DNA of 64,000 nucleotides from UBA10205 sp035289625 (lineage in GTDB: Archaea > Iainarchaeota > Iainarchaeia > Iainarchaeales > Iainarchaeaceae), in NCBI GenBank assembly GCA_035289625.1, contig DATDWP010000010.1, positions 61,472 through 125,471 on the forward strand, given 5' to 3'. This document shows positions 9,446-17,113 of this stretch, one piece after another. The notes beneath the pieces were generated by a model, which ran no database searches, had not been told where the DNA came from, and was given only the letters and a program-made list of their open reading frames with translations. Position 1 is the stretch's first letter; every line of letters begins with the position of its first letter. Made by a program: the position numbers and the translations under genes.

Positions 9446-10028
9446 TTTTATACATCTCTTTTAAAATTATTTTATAATATAAAGTCATCGCATCCTCTGC
9501 TAGATTCCACGCTTCATCATCATGTAAGTCATGTGCTTCTATTGCAACGAGATATAAAAATGGGAGAGGTCCAGGTCCATTTAATCCATCTTTCCTTTTT
9601 TCATACCACTTTTTATTTTTTAGGACACGCGATACAAAAATTTCTTGTGCTTTTATTGCCTCTGTAATATAATCTTTTTTAATTTTATGATTTTTCCAAC
9701 AATCTGCATTATGCTTCGCAAATTTCAAATCTGTATTTAATTGAATACAAAAATTTTCAAATGCTTTTTGTACATTAATCCATCTTGTATCTTTTTCTCT
9801 TTTTGTATGGTCAAGAGTTTCTGTATCTATTTCATCCTTATATTTTAAGGCATCAACGTAATGCTTTCCAGCTTTCTCTATTTGTTCACTGGATAGTTCT
9901 TTAAAAAGTTCAGAATAGATTTTTGAGAATTCTTTAACTGCTGAATCATATTTTCCTTCGTCGTGTAACTGAAAAGCTTTGACCTCTACTTGTGCCAGAT
10001 TTCTTGCAAGTGTATCAACGTTCGTTAT
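9438..10028 (-). CDS. Helical protein between KaiC-like ATPase and V4R; probable AUA start
   Basis: An uninterrupted frame runs from just after the KaiC-like stop to 9438, but contains no ATG, GTG or TTG in its first ~100 codons; the first is the TTG at 9726-9728. An ATA at 10026-10028 sits 6 bases after GAGGGG (10035-10040), so AUA is the best start, giving 196 residues. The N-terminal half (HDEGKYDSAVKEF, about 24-36) resembles a TPR or MIT-like helical hairpin; the C-terminal half is helical with Trp and Tyr. No catalytic motif is seen. A start at 9728 would discard half of a well-formed protein. Function is unknown, probably an adaptor of the operon. Confidence 0.7.
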   Translation of the reverse strand: MTNVDTLARNLAQVEVKAFQLHDEGKYDSAVKEFSKIYSELFKELSSEQIEKAGKHYVDALKYKDEIDTETLDHTKREKDTRWINVQKAFENFCIQLNTDLKFAKHNADCWKNHKIKKDYITEAIKAQEIFVSRVLKNKKWYEKRKDGLNGPGPLPFLYLVAIEAHDLHDDEAWNLAEDAMTLYYKIILKEMYKNV

Positions 10029-10034
10029 GTTTAA

Positions 10035-10040
10035 CCCCTC
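10035..10040 (-). promoter_or_regulatory. Shine-Dalgarno GAGGGG that sets an AUA start
   Basis: On the minus strand the KaiC-like stop TAA (10041-10043) is followed directly by GAGGGG, six bases (TTAAAC), then ATA at 10028. No ATG, GTG or TTG lies in frame nearby. The position suggests translational coupling to the upstream gene. Confidence 0.55.
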
Positions 10041-10796
10041 TTAAAGTTTATCTTCTTCCATAATTGTTATGCCTGTAGTTGATATGTCATATGGTATTGT
10101 AGATTTTTCATGAGATGTGTAACGCATCTTTCTTATTTGTAGACTTCTAAAATCACTTACTCCTATTTCAAGATAATGCATGGTAATTACTCCGTCGCAT
10201 ATAAATTCACTTATTGCGTCAGCGCTTAATCCTTTTTCTCCCTCTAATAATTCCGAAGTCAACAATATCGTCGAGTCAAATAATCTGAGTTTTTTGAGTA
10301 GGTGGTAAAGTAAATTTTTAGTAACTATTCTCTCACTCTGCGGTATAGGGGAGACACTTTGCGAGATTTTTATCATTGTGTATGTACTAGTTTGGGTTGA
10401 TCCAGCAACAAGAAGGGAATCCGCAAGCGTTGTAAGTGAGTCTATTACTACCCTTTTTGGGTTGAAACTCGTGTATGCTTCGTAGATTTTTTCCAAAAAG
10501 CCGTCTGTTTCAACAACATCAAAGTAGATTATGCGTATTTTGCCCGCATCTTCAAGTTCTTTTAGATTCCATCCAAAACTATCTGCTGTTTTGTAGAGTT
10601 CTTTTTTCTGCTGCTCCGTGGATATGTAGAGCCCGCGTTCACCATATTTGGTTGCTCCGTTGATAATGTACTGAAGGCACATGGTGCTCTTTCCGGTTCC
10701 TGCGCCTCCGGAGACAAGTACAACGTTTCCAAAAGGAAAACCGCCGTTTAGCGCCTTGTCAAGGCCATCAATGCCTGTTTTTGAACGTTCTACCAT
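10041..10796 (-). CDS. KaiC-like RecA-superfamily ATPase
   Basis: The 251-residue single-domain protein has the KaiC/RadA-like opening TGIDGLDKALNGGFPFG, a Walker A motif GGAGTGKST (about residues 30-38) and a Walker B strand RVVIDSLT (about 118-125). STEQ after the first core helix fits the KaiC catalytic region. Archaeal single-domain KaiC-like proteins are signalling ATPases, often linked to motility or sensory modules. It heads a tight three-gene operon with a helical protein and a V4R sensor. The C-terminal extension past 200 is short. Autokinase activity cannot be judged from sequence. Confidence 0.88.
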   Translation of the reverse strand: MVERSKTGIDGLDKALNGGFPFGNVVLVSGGAGTGKSTMCLQYIINGATKYGERGLYISTEQQKKELYKTADSFGWNLKELEDAGKIRIIYFDVVETDGFLEKIYEAYTSFNPKRVVIDSLTTLADSLLVAGSTQTSTYTMIKISQSVSPIPQSERIVTKNLLYHLLKKLRLFDSTILLTSELLEGEKGLSADAISEFICDGVITMHYLEIGVSDFRSLQIRKMRYTSHEKSTIPYDISTTGITIMEEDKL

Positions 10797-10958
10797 TAGA
10801 AATCAGTATAAGTAGTAAATTGTTACTTAAAAGCTTTTGGCAGTAATGTAGAAATGAGACATTTGTCTTAAGGGGGTAATTGTTTGTTGTTAACACGAAT
10901 CATTAACTTGATGGGTAAAATTTAAAGTATTGTTGAAAGCATTTAGCAGGACTTCAAA

Positions 10959-11027
10959 ATGGTAAAAATGAGGGTTGTTGCAGCAATAACCCTAATGTTG
11001 GAGTGCCCAAAGGGGCATACTAAATAG
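10959..11027 (+). CDS. Possible 22-aa micro-ORF or gene remnant
   Basis: ATG 10959 to TAG 11025-11027 encodes 22 residues (MVKMRVVAAI..CPKGHTK). A TATA-like tttaaag lies about 35 bp upstream, the right distance for a leaderless or short-leader transcript. The product has a hydrophobic core and a CPKGH tail that could be the start of a zinc-ribbon or a truncated signal peptide. It could equally be the stump of a gene interrupted when the methyltransferase cassette arrived. Confidence 0.25.
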   Translation: MVKMRVVAAITLMLECPKGHTK

Positions 11028-11058
11028 TAACTGTTAAACTAAATACACTCAAAAACTC

Positions 11059-11132
11059 AAATGTATCGAACTGCCAAACTTGCAAATAATTAAGCATCTA
11101 TTAACTGTTTAAGCACCTACTTCGATACATTT
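11059..11132. repeat. Perfect 12-bp inverted repeat upstream of the methyltransferase
   Basis: aaatgtatcgaa at 11059-11070 and its exact reverse complement ttcgatacattt at 11121-11132 are separated by 50 bp. Between them ttaagca occurs twice (near 11091 and 11109). The second arm ends 28 bp before the methyltransferase ATG, where an operator would overlap the promoter. It may bind a dimeric regulator or the methyltransferase, or form a stem-loop. Confidence 0.5.
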
Positions 11133-11160
11133 AATTATTTCTGCACATAACACCTATACT

Positions 11161-12465
11161 ATGCCAAATCCCTATCATGTTCCGTCTATGCGGTTTATTG
11201 ACTTATTTGCGGGATTGGGTGGGTTTCATGTTGCATTATCCCAATTAGGTCATGAATGTGTCTTTGCGTCTGAAATTGACAAAGAACTTCAGGAGACATA
11301 CGAAAAAAATTTTAGCTTAAAACCTGCCGGCGATATAAGAGATGTATCTATTGATCAAGTTCCTGCACACGATATACTATGTGCAGGCTTTCCATGTCAA
11401 CCATTTTCCAAAGCAGGATTCCAACAAGGATTAACTGATAAGGAGCGCGGAGGTCTTTTTTATGAAATACTTCGGATTGTTAAGTCACGTAAACCAAAAT
11501 TCATTATTCTTGAAAATGTTCCGCATATCAGAAAGCAAAATGGAGGAAAAACTTGGGAAAAAATTGACAAACTCTTAAGAGATGCGGGCTATGAGCCTAG
11601 CGCAAGTGACTTCTCTCCACACCACTTCGGAATTCCACAGATTAGATTGAGGACTTATATTGTTGCTGCTAGAGGTGGCTTGAATGGATTTCAGTGGCCA
11701 AAGCCATCTCATGATCGTGGTATGACTTCAGTGACTTCTGTTTTAGACAAAAATCCTGAAAGAAAAATAGAAATTTCAAAAAGAGCAGCAGAGTCTCTTA
11801 AATTGTGGCAAGAGTTTCTTGATATAGTTCCTGCAGATGAAACTCTTCCACGTCCTGTCTGGTCAATGGAGTTCGGAGCAACTTATCCGTTTGAGAAAAA
11901 AACTCCATATTCAACAAGCTTGGACGAACTCAAAAAATATCGTGGTTCATTTGGTGTTAAATTAAATGTTGAAAATAAGAAAATTGCTTTTGAAAAATTG
12001 CCATCTCATGCAACACGGATAGATAGAAAATTTCCTGAGTGGAAAATAAAAATGATTAAAGATAGTCGTGAATTCTACCAAAAACATAAGAAAATTCTTT
12101 CACCTTGGATAAAGAAAATTCGTACTTATCCTTCTAGCTATCAAAAGCTGGAGTGGAATGTTAGTGATGGGGAAAGAGATATCCGCAAGTACATCGTGCA
12201 ATTTCGTGCATCTGGAGTTCGTGTGAAAAGACCAACCACTGCCCCATCTCTTGTTGCCATGACTGCTACTCAAGTTCCTATAATACCTTGGGAAAACAGA
12301 TATATGACGCCAAGGGAATGTAGTAGGCTTCAAAGCATGGATGTATTGAAGCATTTGCCTGATCGGACGATTAAAGCTTATGAAGCCCTGGGAAATGCTG
12401 TAAATGTAACAGTTGTAAAATCAATAACTAGTTCATTGCTTTCTAGGGGGAATTCTAACGCCTGA
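11161..12465 (+). CDS. DNA (cytosine-5) methyltransferase of a defence cassette
   Basis: The 434-residue protein has C5-methyltransferase motifs in order: motif I FIDLFAGLGGF (about 12-22) for S-adenosylmethionine, motif IV GFPCQPFS with the catalytic Cys (about 76-83), motif VI ENVPHI (about 119), and motif X GNAVNV near residue 412. The region between about 200 and 390 should carry the target-recognition domain. ATG 11188 is an alternative start. Its stop overlaps the Shine-Dalgarno of the GHKL ATPase gene (TGAGGAG), so translation is probably coupled. It should mark host DNA while the three downstream genes act on unmodified DNA; this role is inferred from family context. Confidence 0.93.
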   Translation: MPNPYHVPSMRFIDLFAGLGGFHVALSQLGHECVFASEIDKELQETYEKNFSLKPAGDIRDVSIDQVPAHDILCAGFPCQPFSKAGFQQGLTDKERGGLFYEILRIVKSRKPKFIILENVPHIRKQNGGKTWEKIDKLLRDAGYEPSASDFSPHHFGIPQIRLRTYIVAARGGLNGFQWPKPSHDRGMTSVTSVLDKNPERKIEISKRAAESLKLWQEFLDIVPADETLPRPVWSMEFGATYPFEKKTPYSTSLDELKKYRGSFGVKLNVENKKIAFEKLPSHATRIDRKFPEWKIKMIKDSREFYQKHKKILSPWIKKIRTYPSSYQKLEWNVSDGERDIRKYIVQFRASGVRVKRPTTAPSLVAMTATQVPIIPWENRYMTPRECSRLQSMDVLKHLPDRTIKAYEALGNAVNVTVVKSITSSLLSRGNSNA

Positions 12466-12469
12466 GGAG
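12464..12469 (+). promoter_or_regulatory. Shine-Dalgarno GAGGAG preceding a probable AUA start
   Basis: GAGGAG overlaps the methyltransferase stop and lies 9 bases before ATA 12479-12481, the only plausible initiator for the full GHKL frame besides ACG 12458 and the internal TTG 12524. The ATG at 12483 is out of frame and stops after five codons. Confidence 0.5.
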
Positions 12470-12478
12470 ACACTAACA

Positions 12479-14014
12479 ATAGATGTTCGTCCGCCAGTAA
12501 GTGTTTATTCTACATATCGACGCTTGAGTTACCAACCCTGGAATGCGATTGCAGAGTTTGTTGATAATTCGACACAGAACTTTTATGATCATAAATCTGA
12601 ACTTTCATCTGCTTACAAGAAAGAAGGTAGGAGAAAATTCATTATACAAATTAACTATGATTCTGAAAACAATAAATTAGAAATATTAGATAATGCAAAT
12701 GGAATGGATTTCGCAGAACTTGAACGAGCAGTGATACTTAATAGGCCTCCAGCAGATACTTCTGGCCGTTGTGAATTTGGTATGGGTCTAAAAACTGCAG
12801 CATGTTGGTTTGGCAGGAAATGGACGATCACTACAAAACGTCTTGGTGCTGAAGCAAAATACTCCATAACTGTTGATGTTGAGGAAATGTCACGACAAAG
12901 TAATGAAATATTAAGTGTGCAAAGTTCTAAGACTAATCTTTCTGAGCATTTCACAAAAATAACAATTGAGGGATTGTACAAACCAATCCAGGGAAGGACT
13001 GCCTCTAGAATCAAGGAACAGCTAAGTAGCATTTATAGAAGAGATTTAGCGATGGGTCAAATAGAAATATGGTGGAATGCAACAAAATTATCTTTTCCAG
13101 ATCCGCCAATTTTAGAAGAAATACATCCTGATAAAAATATCACGACTTGGAAAAAGTTGATTGCATTCAAGGTTCCTTGGGAATCAGAGCATCAAGTATT
13201 GAGCGTTAGGGGTTGGATTGCTTTAAGAATGCCGGGGAGTCAGAAAGATGCTGGGTTTGTTCTTCTAAGGCGTGAGCGGGTAATAATTGGTGGGCCAGAT
13301 AGTGGTTATAAACCAGAAGAAATCTTTGGTCAGGGAAACACTTTTAGATCACAAAGATTAATTGGAGAATTAGAGTTGGATGATTGGCCAGTAACACAAG
13401 CAAAGGATGCTTTTGATTGGAGCGGAGGTTTAGAAGATAAGTTCATAGAAATTTTAAAAGAAAAATCAAAAGATTATATGGAAAAAGCTGAAGGATTGAG
13501 GGTGGATCGTAAACCTACAACAAAACAAGACATGGCAGAAGCTTCAACTGCAACTAAAAAAATATTTGAAGATGAATCTTTTTCAAATGCTATTAGTGCT
13601 GAACTTGCAGTCCCTCTTTTGCCAATAAGTTCGGTTCAGCAAGAAGAAGATCTGAAAAAAATAAAGGCAGTTAGTGATGGGCCTATAATTTTCACTCTCC
13701 AACTTCATAATACAAAATGGATTTTCAAAATTTATTGGCAAGGGCTCCTTTCTGACGCTCATTGGATGAGTGTTGAGTATCCAAGTGACACAGAAATAGA
13801 TGTATACTTGAATTCAAATCATCCTTTCTTTGACGCATACTTGAGCAATTTAAAAATGCTTGAATTACTACAAAAATTTGTATTGGCCTTAGCGTTGGCT
13901 GAAAAACTGGCTAGGCTTTACTCAAAAGATAATAAAATTGACGCAGCAGATTTCCGAACTCACATGAATCGTGTTTTGAGGCATGCTTCTGAGATTAAAG
14001 GTGGCCAACAATGA
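12479..14014 (+). CDS. GHKL (MORC/MutL-like) ATPase of the defence cassette; probable AUA start
   Basis: The Bergerat-fold ATP site is clear: N-box AEFVDNS, G1 box DNANGMD, and G2 box GRCEFGMGLKTAA in the first ~110 residues. GHKL ATPases of this group, related to eukaryotic MORC and MutL, are known partners of Z1-domain proteins and methyltransferases in prokaryotic modification systems. With AUA 12479 the protein has 511 residues and begins DVRPPVSVYSTYRRLSY. With TTG 12524 it would lose PPVSVYSTYRR, which looks like the conserved lead-in to the N-box helix. The C-terminal 150 residues are uncharacterised. The stop overlaps the Z1 gene by 4 bp (ATGA). Confidence 0.88.
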   Translation: MDVRPPVSVYSTYRRLSYQPWNAIAEFVDNSTQNFYDHKSELSSAYKKEGRRKFIIQINYDSENNKLEILDNANGMDFAELERAVILNRPPADTSGRCEFGMGLKTAACWFGRKWTITTKRLGAEAKYSITVDVEEMSRQSNEILSVQSSKTNLSEHFTKITIEGLYKPIQGRTASRIKEQLSSIYRRDLAMGQIEIWWNATKLSFPDPPILEEIHPDKNITTWKKLIAFKVPWESEHQVLSVRGWIALRMPGSQKDAGFVLLRRERVIIGGPDSGYKPEEIFGQGNTFRSQRLIGELELDDWPVTQAKDAFDWSGGLEDKFIEILKEKSKDYMEKAEGLRVDRKPTTKQDMAEASTATKKIFEDESFSNAISAELAVPLLPISSVQQEEDLKKIKAVSDGPIIFTLQLHNTKWIFKIYWQGLLSDAHWMSVEYPSDTEIDVYLNSNHPFFDAYLSNLKMLELLQKFVLALALAEKLARLYSKDNKIDAADFRTHMNRVLRHASEIKGGQQ

Positions 14015-16134
14015 CCGATACAATTGGTTTAGAGCCGGCACAAGAAATGTCAAAATGGAACATTGAAATTGATGTTCCAGAGGTAAACTTTCTTAGAAAA
14101 AGATATTCGAGGATACCTGAAGATGAATTTAATAGAACTCTTAGATCAGCAGCTAGCATACTTGCAAAATGTCCTGCGCCTTCATCTAGTAGAGCTAAAA
14201 TAACAGGGCTTGCAATTGGAAAAGTTCAAAGTGGAAAGACTTTGTCGTTTACTACTCTTATTGCCCTTGCAGCTGCAAATGGTTACACAAAAATAATTGT
14301 TCTTGCCGGAACCAAAAATGCTTTACTTAATCAAACAAATGAACGACTGAAAAAAGATTTAGGCGGAGCAGATCCAGAAGTTGCTAGTAGAATTCATGTT
14401 TATCTAAATCCTCAACTTCTCAATAGTGTCGGAATACAGAACACTATATACTCAGGAAAATGCGCACTCTTAGTAGTATTGAAACAAAAAGGACATCTTA
14501 GCAATGCCACTAAACTTTTAGTCTCTACTGATATGCCAAAAGGTCCAACACTTATAATTGATGATGAAGGTGATGAAGCCTCTCTTAATACCTATTTCAG
14601 AAGAGGAGAAGAATCAGTTATTTATAAAAGTATAAAAACTATGCGAAGTGTTCTCCTTGTGCATGCTTATGTTGCGTATACTGCTACTCCTCAAGCTAAT
14701 TTGCTACTTGATGCAATTGATGATTTGAGTGCTAATTTTTGTGAATTGATTGATCCTGGAAGAGGGTATTGTGGGGGTTCAGTATTTTTTGGCGATCGCT
14801 TCAATGATTTTGTGCGACCAATCGATGATGTTGATGATGAATTCATTAGTGGATCTATGCCGGAGAGTCTGAAAGATGCATTAGCAATATTTTTTGTTGG
14901 TGCAGCGGTTCGTCATAGTAGACACGAAGGACAAAAACATTCGATGCTTATCCACATGACTGAAAGAACAGAAGGTCATAAACAAATGACTGAATCAGTC
15001 AAAAGACTATTGGTCGGATGGACTGACACAATTTCTTTGAGATCTTCAGACCCTGCAAAAATTGAATTAATTAGTCGATTTAAGCGAGCATATACTGACT
15101 TATCTAAAACAGTAAAAAATTGTCCTTCTTGGGAAAATATTGAAGAAAGAATTCTCAAGGAACTAAAGTCATATGAACCGCATATGGTAAATAGTCTTCA
15201 GCAAGGTGTACAGATTGCAGAAACAACTTTCCAACATGAAAATAACATTGTGATTGGTGGAAATATTCTAGGGCGAGGTGTGACTATACAAGATTTGACT
15301 GTTTCCTACATGGCTCGAAGAGCACAAAGGACTCAAGTAGATACAATGGAACAAAGGGCACGCTGGTTTGGTTATAAAACAGGGTATTTGGATTTATGTA
15401 GGATATATCTTCGTAGTCAAATAATTGATGATTATCGCGGCATTCTGCGACATGAAGATGACTTTTGGGAGTCATTGCAAAGAAATATCCTCCAAGGAAT
15501 ATCTTTGAAAGATTGGCCGAGATTCTTTAGGCTTGATTCAAAATTAGGTCTTAATCCCACTCGCTCATCAGTAGCAAAATATCGTAAATTCCAGCCTGAA
15601 GGATGGGATACTCAGAACCGTGCAATTCTTAACCCGCAGATCGTGACTTCAAATCGTAAAGTAATTGAAGATTTTTTCAGTAAGAGAAATCCAAAAGATG
15701 AGAAGATTGGTCCTGCAATTCATAAGTTTATTAGAAATTGTCCAGTAAGTGATGTGATTAAGAATTTGCTTCAAAAAGTAGATGTCAGTGATGCAATTTG
15801 GGATCTACAGTACTTTATTGAATATTTACATAGACTTTCGACTGAGAACAAATTGAAAGACGTTGATGTAGTTATGATGAATAGTGGGTTTCCTCGTGCA
15901 CGTGAACTCTATGATAAAAATGTTATCCAGATTATGCAAGGTCCACAAGCAAATTATCCAGGGGATAAAGGAATTGTAAATGACACTGTCCAATTGCAAA
16001 TTCACATAATTAAGTGCATGACTAAGGACAAGAAAGAAATTGCAACAACAACTGCAATGGCTATATACATTCCAAAAAACGAACAATATGACATGTCATA
16101 CATTGTTAGAGGTGAGAATAATGACTCTTCGTAA
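14011..16134 (+). CDS. Z1-domain helicase-like ATPase
   Basis: The 707-residue protein is an SF2-like P-loop ATPase: Walker A GKVQSGKT (about 70-77), Walker B-like IIDDEGDEASL (about 178-188), motif III-like YTATPQANLL (about 223-232), then the Z1 segment with GGNILGRGVTI (about 415-425) and QRARWFGY (about 447-454) carrying the arginine-finger-like residues. Z1 proteins occur with methyltransferase, GHKL ATPase and PD-(D/E)XK genes and are thought to translocate on or remodel DNA. It overlaps the GHKL gene by 4 bp and the nuclease gene by 14 bp, so the four genes are one transcription unit. Confidence 0.9.
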   Translation: MTDTIGLEPAQEMSKWNIEIDVPEVNFLRKRYSRIPEDEFNRTLRSAASILAKCPAPSSSRAKITGLAIGKVQSGKTLSFTTLIALAAANGYTKIIVLAGTKNALLNQTNERLKKDLGGADPEVASRIHVYLNPQLLNSVGIQNTIYSGKCALLVVLKQKGHLSNATKLLVSTDMPKGPTLIIDDEGDEASLNTYFRRGEESVIYKSIKTMRSVLLVHAYVAYTATPQANLLLDAIDDLSANFCELIDPGRGYCGGSVFFGDRFNDFVRPIDDVDDEFISGSMPESLKDALAIFFVGAAVRHSRHEGQKHSMLIHMTERTEGHKQMTESVKRLLVGWTDTISLRSSDPAKIELISRFKRAYTDLSKTVKNCPSWENIEERILKELKSYEPHMVNSLQQGVQIAETTFQHENNIVIGGNILGRGVTIQDLTVSYMARRAQRTQVDTMEQRARWFGYKTGYLDLCRIYLRSQIIDDYRGILRHEDDFWESLQRNILQGISLKDWPRFFRLDSKLGLNPTRSSVAKYRKFQPEGWDTQNRAILNPQIVTSNRKVIEDFFSKRNPKDEKIGPAIHKFIRNCPVSDVIKNLLQKVDVSDAIWDLQYFIEYLHRLSTENKLKDVDVVMMNSGFPRARELYDKNVIQIMQGPQANYPGDKGIVNDTVQLQIHIIKCMTKDKKEIATTTAMAIYIPKNEQYDMSYIVRGENNDSS

Positions 16135-17077
16135 TAGTCTTGAAAGTCTTCGAGATTCTCCTAAATCGCATACATTTAATGTTGTCGAAGTACCTGAAAG
16201 AGAGGGAATATTTGTCGGAGTTGATTCTTCAAATAGGCCTTGCATTTTTGTTAAATCAATTGATATTAATCAATCTCCATCAATAAGAACTGCTAAGCTT
16301 CAAGTAGAGTTTCACTCTGAATATCACTTATATGCAGCTAACCAGGAAACTATTGGAAATTTTCATAGCATCAAATGTCTTAGCACTGATGAAGAAGATA
16401 TAAAAGTTTTCAACACTGTTCTAGATTCAATAATTGCAGATTCCAGAAATCAACTTACTGCGTATTCATTAGCGTCAGTCTTTTACTCTTTGGTGAACTT
16501 ATTCCAAGTTGGTGCTTCACCTGATCTAGGCCAGGCAAGAGAGGGTCTCTGGGGGGAATTATTTTTCATGAAAAACTTCGGAGGATTTTCGAAGTGGGCT
16601 TTTAGTTGGCATAGCGAACCTTCAAGACTTTTCGATTTTTCAGTTGAGAGCAAAAGAGTTGAAGTAAAAAGCACTTTAAGAAGTGAAAGAATCCATGATT
16701 TTTCTCACAATCAATTGTTTTCCCTAGCGTCAGAAGACATTACAATCATATCTTTACTGTTAAGAGAAGATGATTCAGGACTCAGCCTTCAAGCTTTAGT
16801 CCAAGATGCAATAGCTGCGCTGAAGGGAACTCAATATTTCATAAAACTTGAAAGGGCAATTATTCGCGCAGGAATGACGGATTTTAATGAAATAGGGCCT
16901 CGATATAATGACTTAGAAGCAAAAAGAAATCTTGCCTTTATCAAAGCTGAGAATGTGCCAAAATTTATGAGTAGAGAGCCTGAAGGAGTTTCAGGGACTC
17001 ATTACAAAAGTGATCTAACTCCTGCTCAAAAGATGTCTGAAGAAGAAATTGCTAGATTGTTAGCTTCCTGGCACTGA
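16121..17077 (+). CDS. PD-(D/E)XK-family nuclease of the defence cassette
   Basis: The 318-residue product has a restriction-endonuclease-like core: Glu in LWGELFF (about residue 145), Asp in RLFDFS (about 171), and VEVKS (about 180-184) giving the ExK pair. This matches the PD-(D/E)XK family found beside Z1 proteins (DUF4420-type). ATG 16121 is preceded by agaggtgag, a strong Shine-Dalgarno, and overlaps the Z1 stop; a longer upstream frame to 16040 lacks such a signal. It probably makes the DNA cut in the system. The target and whether cleavage depends on methylation are unknown. Confidence 0.85.
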   Translation: MTLRNSLESLRDSPKSHTFNVVEVPEREGIFVGVDSSNRPCIFVKSIDINQSPSIRTAKLQVEFHSEYHLYAANQETIGNFHSIKCLSTDEEDIKVFNTVLDSIIADSRNQLTAYSLASVFYSLVNLFQVGASPDLGQAREGLWGELFFMKNFGGFSKWAFSWHSEPSRLFDFSVESKRVEVKSTLRSERIHDFSHNQLFSLASEDITIISLLLREDDSGLSLQALVQDAIAALKGTQYFIKLERAIIRAGMTDFNEIGPRYNDLEAKRNLAFIKAENVPKFMSREPEGVSGTHYKSDLTPAQKMSEEEIARLLASWH

Positions 17078-17113
17078 TACAAATCTTTTGCCTTTTCTTG
17101 ATGGGGTAGTGTT

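Larger units (their letters stand above)
10797..11160. other. 364-bp spacer between the KaiC-like operon and the defence cassette
   Basis: The spacer holds the minus-strand promoter of the KaiC-like operon near 10805-10840, a TATA-like tttaaag (10921-10927) in front of a 22-aa micro-ORF, and the 12-bp inverted repeat before the methyltransferase. I see no tRNA or other RNA gene. Confidence 0.5.

Noticed and set aside
16040..16120. Upstream extension of the PD-(D/E)XK gene
   Set aside because: The extension lies inside the Z1 gene and lacks a ribosome binding site; ATG 16121 has a strong signal.
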